Source of the DNA: Agromyces sp. H17E-10
Lineage (GTDB): Bacteria > Actinomycetota > Actinomycetes > Actinomycetales > Microbacteriaceae
DNA length: 64,000 nt
Direction of reading: 5' to 3'
Assembly (NCBI RefSeq): GCF_022919715.1
Contig: NZ_CP095042.1
Coordinates: 930,001 to 994,000 of the forward strand
Below, piece after piece: positions 58,605 to 64,000 of this stretch (positions are counted from its first letter, which is position 1; each line of letters starts with the position of its first letter). The translations under genes were made by a program, and so were the position numbers. The notes below the pieces were generated by a model. The model was not told the DNA's origin. It ran no database searches and worked only from the letters and a program-made list of their open reading frames with translations.

Positions 58605-59561
58605 GTGAACCAGACCGCGACGCGCGTGCTGCAGGTCCTGGCGCTGCTACGGCAGCGCCAGGACTGGACGGCGACCGAACTCGCGGAGCGGCTGGCGGTG
58701 TCGACCCGCACCATCCGCTCCGACATCGGGCGCCTTCGTCAACTCGGCTACGTCATCGACGCCACGAGCGGCAGGGCGGGCGGCTACCGCCTCGACCGAG
58801 CGACCGACCTGCCGCCGCTGATGCTCGACGACGACGAGGGCATCGCCGTAGCGATCGCCCTGCACCAGGTCACGTCGAACGCCGTCGCCGGCATCGAGGC
58901 GAGCGCTGCACGGTCCCTCGCCAAGCTCGAGCACGTGCTGCCGCATCAGCTGGCCGAACAGGTGAGCGCGATGGCCGCGGCGACCGCCCCTCAGGCGCGA
59001 GACACCGGGCCGAGCGTCGAGGCGCCGATGCTCGCCGCGATCGCCGGCGCCGTGCAGCGCACCGAATGGCTCCGGTTCGAGTACACGCCGTTCCAGGGCG
59101 AGGCGTCGCTCCGTCGGGTCGAGCCGTACCGGCTCGTGAGTTGGGGCCGTCGTTGGTACCTCGTGGCGTTCGACCTCGAGCGCGACGACTGGCGCAGCTT
59201 CCGCGTCGACCGCATGGCGCTTCGCCCGCCGACCCGGCGACGGTTCAACCCGCGCGGTCTCCCGGCCGACGACGTCGCGGGCTACGTGCTGCGCGGCGTC
59301 GCCTCGGCGGGTTGGCGCTTTCGCGCCCGTGTCGTCGTGCACGCGCCGGCGAGCGTCGTCGCCGAGAAGATCGATCCCTCGGTCGGCCTGGTCGAGACGA
59401 TCGACGACGAGCGCTGCGTGCTCGTCACGGGCGCCGACCACCCTATGACGGTCGCCGTCTACCTCGCCCTGCTCGACGAGGACTTCACCGTCGATGGCCC
59501 GCCCGAGCTGACCGAGGCGATTCAGGTGCTCGCTCGCAGGTACGCGACCGCGAGCGCGTGA
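58605..59561 (+). CDS. YafY/WYL-family transcriptional regulator
   Basis: A 318-residue regulator. The N-terminal winged helix (LRQRQDWTATELAERLAVSTRTIRSDIGRL, about residues 13-43) is followed by a WYL domain (about 130-215; EWLRFEYTP, RVEPYRLVSWGRRWYLVAFDLERDDWR) and a WCX C-terminal domain. WYL domains bind nucleic acids or nucleotides in several characterised cases. GTG 58605 (GAGGAC upstream) is preferred over ATG 58569. It is divergent from the epoxide hydrolase. Confidence 0.82.
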   Translation: MNQTATRVLQVLALLRQRQDWTATELAERLAVSTRTIRSDIGRLRQLGYVIDATSGRAGGYRLDRATDLPPLMLDDDEGIAVAIALHQVTSNAVAGIEASAARSLAKLEHVLPHQLAEQVSAMAAATAPQARDTGPSVEAPMLAAIAGAVQRTEWLRFEYTPFQGEASLRRVEPYRLVSWGRRWYLVAFDLERDDWRSFRVDRMALRPPTRRRFNPRGLPADDVAGYVLRGVASAGWRFRARVVVHAPASVVAEKIDPSVGLVETIDDERCVLVTGADHPMTVAVYLALLDEDFTVDGPPELTEAIQVLARRYATASA

Positions 59562-59609
59562 CCGGGGATTCCGAATGGCCCTGTGTTCGCCCCCGGGGCG
59601 ATCCGAACG

Positions 59610-60158
59610 TCAACCGAAGTCGGCGAGCGCAGCGTTCACCGCAGCGAGCCGTGCTGTTCGATCGCCGACCACCTCGATCACACGGGCACGGTCGCCGGTC
59701 AGATCCTGGTCGTCGCTCAGTTCGAGCAGGGACTCGTTCATCGCGCTGCGCAGTTCGAGGTCTTCGTCGGCAGCCGCCTCGGGGCCGTTGCGGTGCTGGA
59801 GCGGCAGGATGACGAGCAGGTCGACCTCGCTCATCGCCCGCGAGGTCAGCTCGAGTCCCTGTTCGTAGAGGGCCGACGAGCGACCGCCGCGCCCCAGCGT
59901 CTCGAGCGCGGCCAGGTACGCGAGGAAGTCGAGCGGCCCCCGCTCGACGATGACGTCTTGCTCCGGTCCGCCGGCGAGCAGGCGCTTACCGCTCGAGACG
60001 AGCTGCTCGAAGTACGTCGACGCGTCGGGCTCGTCGAGCGCGGAGTCGACGAACTCGAAGGCGTCGCCCCATCGCTCATACTCGGGGTGGGCCTCGACGA
60101 AGTCGTCGATTAGCGTGGTCTTGCCGCTGGCGTGGGTACCCGAGACGACGATCCGCAT
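59610..60158 (-). CDS. Small P-loop kinase / AAA-family ATPase
   Basis: A 182-residue protein beginning with a strand and Walker A GTHASGKTT (residues 7-15). VERGPLDFLAYLAAL (about 70-84) supplies a DRGxxD-like acidic motif, and VDLLVILPL (about 109-117) a second strand. The order matches small NMP/NAD-type kinases (NadR-like kinase domain). The ATG at 60156-60158 is chosen to start the beta strand MRIVVSGTH; an ATG three codons upstream is possible. The substrate is not determined. Confidence 0.7.
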   Translation of the reverse strand: MRIVVSGTHASGKTTLIDDFVEAHPEYERWGDAFEFVDSALDEPDASTYFEQLVSSGKRLLAGGPEQDVIVERGPLDFLAYLAALETLGRGGRSSALYEQGLELTSRAMSEVDLLVILPLQHRNGPEAAADEDLELRSAMNESLLELSDDQDLTGDRARVIEVVGDRTARLAAVNAALADFG

Positions 60159-60168
60159 GCGGGGCATT

Positions 60169-60603
60169 CTAGGGGTGGTCCGACGCAGTCGATCCGTCGT
60201 CATTCGTCAAGGACGGCCCGGTTTCGTCACTCCCATTCACGATGACATCGAGCAATCGCGACCCCGAGTCGACCAGGACGACGCCATTGTCGTGGAGCTC
60301 CGGCGGTACAGAATCAGCCTGCGCCTCACTCACGACGCACACCGGGCATCCGACAGGCATGATGACCCAGTCGCCCGCTACGGCGAGATCGAAGATGACC
60401 TGCCAGACGAGCTCACCCTCGACATGGTTGAGCATCAATCCCGTCAGCGGGTCGTCGTCCGCCCCGTAGACCGCGGCCATGCCATCAGCAGTGCGGATAT
60501 TCTCGCCGGACTCGTCCGTGAACGAGCGCAGAAGTGGCCCGACCGCGTCACGGCGGTCGCGCGGAGTGTCGGCGAAGTCCTGCAGGTAGATTTCGAAGCT
60601 CAC
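60169..60603 (-). CDS. Conserved hypothetical acidic protein
   Basis: A 144-residue protein, MSFEIYLQDFADTPRDRRD at the start, then alternating strands with a cysteine pair in MPVGCPVCVVSE (about residues 80-90). The N-terminal pattern resembles small actinobacterial proteins of unknown function. It is strongly acidic with a low-complexity C-terminal tail. It lies just upstream of the P-loop kinase on the same strand, with 10 bp between them, and may form an operon with it. Confidence 0.58.
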   Translation of the reverse strand: MSFEIYLQDFADTPRDRRDAVGPLLRSFTDESGENIRTADGMAAVYGADDDPLTGLMLNHVEGELVWQVIFDLAVAGDWVIMPVGCPVCVVSEAQADSVPPELHDNGVVLVDSGSRLLDVIVNGSDETGPSLTNDDGSTASDHP

Positions 60604-60696
60604 GACCCCATCATCGTCGAGCCTGCTCCGCGCCGGGTACCCGGGCTCGGATCACCACGGCATCGTAGGCTGACCCGTGTTCCCGAGGAGGTCTCG

Positions 60697-61339
60697 ATGG
60701 TCGAGCCGACCAATGCCCGCGGCATCCCGTCGGAAGCAGCCGCAGGCGCTGCGCTGCTCGCGATCGCCCGCTCCGAGCGCACCCCCTCGCAGGCGATTCG
60801 CGACGCGGGCCTGATCGACGCGATCCCCGAGATCGCCGCGCTCGCAACGACCCCGCAGGACCCGCACTGGCACCCCGAGGGCGACGTGCTCGTGCACTCG
60901 CTGTGGGCGGCCGACCTCGCCGCCGCGTACGCCGACGAGCGCGACGTCGACGACGAACGTCGCGCCCTGCTCGTGCTCGCGGCGCTCCTCCACGACATCG
61001 GCAAGCCCGACACCACGACCCGCAGGGATGGCCGGATCAGCTCGCACGGTCATGCCGAGCGGGGCGCCGACGTGATCGGGTCGATGGGGCGACGGATGCG
61101 ACTCGCCCAGCCGCTCGTCACCGCGGCGGCCGCGATCACTGCGACGCACATGGCGCACGTCTCGGTGCAAGGCACGCCGTCAGCGCGGGCGGTGCGCCGC
61201 CTGCGCACCCGACTCGAAGCTGCGGGCGCTCGCCGACTGGGCCGTCATCGTGCGCTGCGATGGCGAGGCCCGGGGTGCGGCGGCGCGGCCGGATGCCTCG
61301 ATCCCGTGGCTGCGCGTCGCGCAGATGCCCGATCGCTGA
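60697..61339 (+). pseudogene. HD-domain phosphohydrolase with a frameshift
   Basis: The N-terminal part (from ATG 60697, GAGGAGG upstream) is open and contains the HD signature HSLWAADLAAAY, LAALLHDIGKPD and SSHGHAERGADVI, as in HD hydrolases of the tRNA-nucleotidyltransferase type. Near 61210 the frame changes: the original frame becomes low-complexity, while the +1 frame continues sensibly as SKLRALADWAVIVRCDGEA and stops at 61337-61339. The break lies in a short C run (CACCCG), so a one-base indel, either real or a sequencing error, would restore a normal C-terminus. Confidence 0.7.
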
Positions 61340-61353
61340 CGTCTCGCAGCCCG

Positions 61354-61968
61354 TCACACCCACCCGCGGTCGCGGGCGATCGCAAGCGCCTCGATGCGGT
61401 TGCGGGCGTCGAGCTTGCCGATCGCGTTCGACAGGTAGTTGCGCACGGTGCTCGGCGAGAGGAAGAACTGCTCGGCGAGATCGTGGATCGTCGCGCCGTC
61501 GGCCGAGGCGCGCAGTACCTCGGCTTCACGGGCAGTGAGCGGGTTGTCGCTCGTGCCGAGCGCCTCGGCGGCGAGCTTCGGGTCGACGACCCGCTCCCCC
61601 GCGCGCACCCGGCGGATCGCCGCGGCGAGCTGCTCGACCGGGTCGTCCTTCACGAGGAAGCCGCTCGCCCCAGCCGCGAGCGCCCGGGCCAGGTAGCCGG
61701 GCCGGCCGAAGGTCGTCACGACGACGACGAGGCAGCTCGGCAGCGCGGCGAGCAGCGGCGCGATCACGTCGAGTCCGCTCCTGCCGGGCAGCTCGATGTC
61801 GAGCAGTACCACGTCGGGCGCCAGCCGCTCGGCGGCCGCGACCACCTCGTCGCCGCGCTCGACCGCGCCGACGACCTCGAGGTCGGGCTCGAGCCCCAGC
61901 AGGGTGGCGAGCGCCGAGCGCATCATGCGCTGGTCCTCGGCGATGAGGATCGTCGTCGGCTCGCTCAC
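61354..61968 (-). CDS. LuxR/NarL-family response regulator (DesR-like)
   Basis: A 204-residue regulator. Receiver domain with acidic ED at 11-12, phosphoacceptor aspartate in VVLLDIELPGRSG (near 56) and lysine in FLVKDD (near 108). The C-terminal helix-turn-helix contains LTAREAEVLRASADGATIHDLAEQFFLSPSTVRNYLSNAI. It overlaps the kinase gene by 4 bp. The kinase/regulator pair resembles DesK/DesR, which in Bacillus senses membrane fluidity; the signal here is unknown. Confidence 0.87.
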   Translation of the reverse strand: MSEPTTILIAEDQRMMRSALATLLGLEPDLEVVGAVERGDEVVAAAERLAPDVVLLDIELPGRSGLDVIAPLLAALPSCLVVVVTTFGRPGYLARALAAGASGFLVKDDPVEQLAAAIRRVRAGERVVDPKLAAEALGTSDNPLTAREAEVLRASADGATIHDLAEQFFLSPSTVRNYLSNAIGKLDARNRIEALAIARDRGWV

Positions 61969-63134
61969 CGCAGCGTCTCCCCGTTCAGCGGCACGACGGC
62001 CGTCACCCTGAAGCGCGGCGCAGCTTCGACCGCGAACTCGCCGCCCGCGGCTGCGACGCGTTCACGGAGGCCGCGCAGGCCGTTGCCCACGGCAGGCGAC
62101 GCGGATGCCGCGGCCGACGCCCCGCGCGACCGACTCGGCCCGTCGTCGGAGAAGGCGATCGTGACCCGATCGTCGTCGGCTACGACCTCGATCGCGCACT
62201 CGCGCGCCACCGAGTGCCGCAGCACATTCGTCGCCGCCTCGCGCACGACCCAGCCGAGCAGGGCGTCGACCGTGACCGGCAGCGGCCGCTCGGGCATGAT
62301 CACGGATGTCGCCACCCCGGCCTCCTCGAGGGTGCGACGTGCGTTCGCCACCTCGTCGCGAAGGCTCACCGCTCGCGAGCCGGCCACCACCGAACGCACC
62401 TCGCCGAGGGCTTCGCGGGCGATCCCTTCGACATCCGAGATGTGTGCGGCCGCGGCATCCGGATCGGGGTTCATCAACCGGCGCGCGGCCTCGGACTTCA
62501 CCGCGATGACCGAGAGCGAATGACCGAGCAGGTCGTGCAGGTCGCGCGAGAAGCGCAGGCGCTCCTCGGCGACGGCCGCATCGGCGAGCCGCTCGCGGGT
62601 GCGGTCGAGCTCGTGCGCGAGCGCGACGTAGTACTGCACGAGGTAGTTGCCCGCGCCGCCCGCGAACGCGGCGAAGCCCACGAGCACTGCTCCGGCGAGC
62701 GACCACTCGGCGAAGCCCACCGCCAGTGCACCGGTCACCGCGATCGAGCCGACGACGCCCATCGCCCAGCGCCGCCGGATCGCGAGCGACGCGGCGACGG
62801 CGAGCAGCGGAAACAGCAGCGCCTGCCCCGACTGCCAGAGCCAGAAGTATCCGGTGCAGAGTGCGAGCAGGGCGACGAAGACGATCTCGGTCATGACGCT
62901 CGGGCGGCGGCCGGCGCCGAACGGCCGCGACACCGCGACGCCGAACGCGACGCCGATGAGCACGACGTAGGCGATGCGCACCGGGTCGCCGGCGACGATG
63001 GCCGCGACGAGCGGGGCGACGAGCAGCACGGGCGCCGCGATGAGGGCGAGCCACGCCGCCGGCCGGTAGGCGAGCCACGCGGCCGTGCGCGGCGGGGACT
63101 GCGGTTCTTCGATCGTCGTCATCACGTCACGCAT
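61965..63134 (-). CDS. Sensor histidine kinase (DesK-like)
   Basis: A 389-residue membrane kinase with about five helices in residues 30-160. The HisKA_3 domain has FSRDLHDLLGHSLSVIAVKSE (near 205-225; phosphorylated histidine in DLHDLLGHS), and the HATPase_c domain (about 285-380) has NVLRHS (N box) and NGLRGLRERV (G box). Three in-frame starts exist (63122, 63134, 63173); 63134 is chosen. It is the upstream partner of the response regulator, coupled by the ATGA overlap at 61965-61968. Confidence 0.87.
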   Translation of the reverse strand: MRDVMTTIEEPQSPPRTAAWLAYRPAAWLALIAAPVLLVAPLVAAIVAGDPVRIAYVVLIGVAFGVAVSRPFGAGRRPSVMTEIVFVALLALCTGYFWLWQSGQALLFPLLAVAASLAIRRRWAMGVVGSIAVTGALAVGFAEWSLAGAVLVGFAAFAGGAGNYLVQYYVALAHELDRTRERLADAAVAEERLRFSRDLHDLLGHSLSVIAVKSEAARRLMNPDPDAAAAHISDVEGIAREALGEVRSVVAGSRAVSLRDEVANARRTLEEAGVATSVIMPERPLPVTVDALLGWVVREAATNVLRHSVARECAIEVVADDDRVTIAFSDDGPSRSRGASAAASASPAVGNGLRGLRERVAAAGGEFAVEAAPRFRVTAVVPLNGETLR

Positions 63135-63174
63135 CCTGGTCGGCTCCGCAATCGGGCTGGTTCCGCGAGCCAAT

Positions 63175-63666
63175 CTACTCAGCGCTCCGTCGGCGGGCCG
63201 CGAGCGGCAGGCCGATGATGATGGCGCCGCCCGTGACGAGGTGCATCGCGAGGAGGGTCACGAGCACCGCGCCCGAGGCGCCCGCGCCGACCGGGCCGAG
63301 CAGCGAGAGCGCGAGGAGCGTCCAGCCGACGATGGCGAAAATGCGTCGGCCGTGGCGGGTCACCCGCTCCAGCAGGGCGATGACGCCCCACGCGGCGAAG
63401 CCCATCAGCAGCGCGACGGCGACGATCGACGCCGGCGTGACGGTCTGGGCGGTCGGGCCGACGCCCGCCACGAGGTCGAGCCCCGCGAGCGGCACCGCGA
63501 CCACCCACACGAGCAGGGGCAGCACGACCGCGGCTGCGACGGTCGCGGCGCGGAGGAGTCGACGGCGGCGGGCCGCGGCGATGTCGGCCGGGGGGCGAAC
63601 GGCAGCGGCGTTGGTCGGGTCGTTGGTCTGGGCGTCGGTCTCGGTCTGATCGGTTGTCGTATCCAT
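63175..63666 (-). CDS. DUF6069 family membrane protein
   Basis: A 163-residue membrane protein. About 40 polar residues are followed by four helices (about 42-62, 78-100, 107-125, 132-155). The spacing and the SIVAVALLMGFAAWG segment match the DUF6069 family, which has no known function and often precedes two-component systems. It is upstream of the DesK/DesR-like pair on the same strand and may be part of the same transcript. An octamer repeat element lies about 105 bp upstream. Confidence 0.68.
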   Translation of the reverse strand: MDTTTDQTETDAQTNDPTNAAAVRPPADIAAARRRRLLRAATVAAAVVLPLLVWVVAVPLAGLDLVAGVGPTAQTVTPASIVAVALLMGFAAWGVIALLERVTRHGRRIFAIVGWTLLALSLLGPVGAGASGAVLVTLLAMHLVTGGAIIIGLPLAARRRSAE

Positions 63667-63770
63667 GCCTTCGACGGTATGAACTGCGACGGCGCGGCGG
63701 CAGAGACGAATGTCACTGATCGGGGGTGGGTGTTTCGCGTGCGCTGGCGAGATCCATCCGGGAGCAACGG

Positions 63771-63825
63771 CCACAAGTCCACAAGTCCACCGGTCAGGCG
63801 GCCACAATTCCACATGTCCACAGGG
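63771..63825. repeat. 55-bp element of six CCACANNN octamers, copy 2
   Basis: Octamers at 63771, 63779 and 63787 (the third is CCACC), a 7-nt spacer (63795-63801), then octamers at 63802, 63810 and 63818. The architecture is identical to 22977-23031 although the octamer tails differ. Confidence 0.75.
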
Positions 63826-63872
63826 TGCGCGAAGGGATGTCCCGCCGACGGCGTGCGCTCCTCGGCGGCCGC

Positions 63873-63946
63873 GGGTTTCGAGACGGCGCTTCGCGCCTCC
63901 TCAACCTGCCGCGGGTTTCGAGACGGCGCTTCGCGCCTCCTCAACC
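63873..63946. repeat. Two tandem dispersed repeat arms (inverted orientation)
   Basis: GGTTTCGAGACGGCGCTTCG to CTCCTCAACC at 63873-63906, repeated exactly 40 bp later at 63913-63946. It lies just beyond the stop codon of the minus-strand gene at the window's right edge. Confidence 0.85.
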
Positions 63947-63955
63947 TGCCGTGGG

Positions 63956-64000
63956 CTACGCGAACGAGGCGGCGAGCGCGATCGAGTCGAAGAAGCTCAG
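63956..64000 (-). CDS. C-terminal end of an unidentified gene
   Basis: The last 14 codons (ending FFDSIALAASFA) and TAG stop of a minus-strand gene whose body lies beyond the right edge. Too short to identify. Confidence 0.5.
   Translation of the reverse strand: MSFFDSIALAASFA

Noticed and set aside
57353..58726. Longer start for the epoxide hydrolase at 58726
   Set aside because: The extension runs through the divergent promoter and the start of the WYL gene and has no protein-like sequence; ATG 58549 begins the family-like N-terminus.
1..64000. Search for tRNA, rRNA, tmRNA or riboswitches
   Set aside because: No cloverleaf, rRNA-conserved block or known riboswitch core was recognised by reading; a covariance-model scan would be needed to exclude small RNAs.

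Overview
The window is very GC-rich, uses mainly G/C-ending codons, and carries GTG and occasional TTG starts, actinobacterial-type two-component systems, DUF222/HNH genes and a dispersed GGTYGAG...TCGARACC palindromic repeat. Together these suggest a high-GC actinobacterium of the Microbacteriaceae (Agromyces or a close relative). That placement is inference from style and gene content, not from a marker gene. No rRNA, tRNA, CRISPR array or complete insertion sequence was seen.

Layout. 1-10.3 kb: a nitrogen and amine region with an NTF2-like protein (partial), agmatinase, two XRE-cupin regulators, a thioredoxin-reductase-like flavoprotein, an EEP-fold phosphodiesterase, an NYN/PIN-like protein, a DAO-type flavin oxidase, an APC permease, an amidase and a TetR regulator with two tandem operators. 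10.3-12.2 kb: an antibiotic-resistance-type ABC-F gene behind a structured leader with a 7-codon upstream ORF. 12.4-22.1 kb: a glycan locus, made of a secreted PIG-L deacetylase with carbohydrate-binding modules, a sugar ABC importer, a PfkB kinase, a DeoR regulator and a GH4 phospho-glycosidase. 22.1-32.9 kb: small enzymes, regulators and membrane proteins (VOC, DUF2188, two-helix and multi-helix membrane proteins, DeoR, CGNR, MFS, MarR with azoreductase, a divergent inositol-monophosphatase homologue, a methyltransferase). 33-37.5 kb: a 1510-residue secreted cadherin/Ig/beta-helix protein. 37.7-41.7 kb: a flavoprotein, a DUF2306 protein and a DesK/DesR-like two-component pair. 41.9-44.5 kb: a ClpC-type ATPase with an HspR-like (HAIR) operator and two dispersed repeats inserted in frame in its inter-domain linkers.

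44.6-50.6 kb is AT-richer and looks acquired. It holds a deoxynucleoside-kinase-like gene overlapping a membrane-anchored dCTP-deaminase/dUTPase-fold gene, a divergent P-loop ATPase and a PIN-like protein with a coiled coil. The PIN gene lies between two ~134-bp imperfect direct copies of the junction between an ACT-domain gene and its native downstream neighbour, so it is a recognisable insertion. 50.7-64 kb returns to core-like content: a conserved hypothetical, a lipoprotein, VanZ, DUF222-HNH, DUF5655, LysR/EamA, epoxide hydrolase/WYL, a P-loop kinase, an HD-domain gene with a frameshift, a second DesK/DesR pair and a DUF6069 protein.

The most unusual signals are the repeats read through as protein in the Clp ATPase, dispersed repeats that supply the stop codons of at least five genes, a new-looking 55-bp element built of six CCACANNN octamers around a 7-nt spacer (two copies 41 kb apart), the attenuator-like ABC-F leader, the deoxynucleotide-linked islet, and the ABC importer/kinase/GH4/secreted deacetylase combination.
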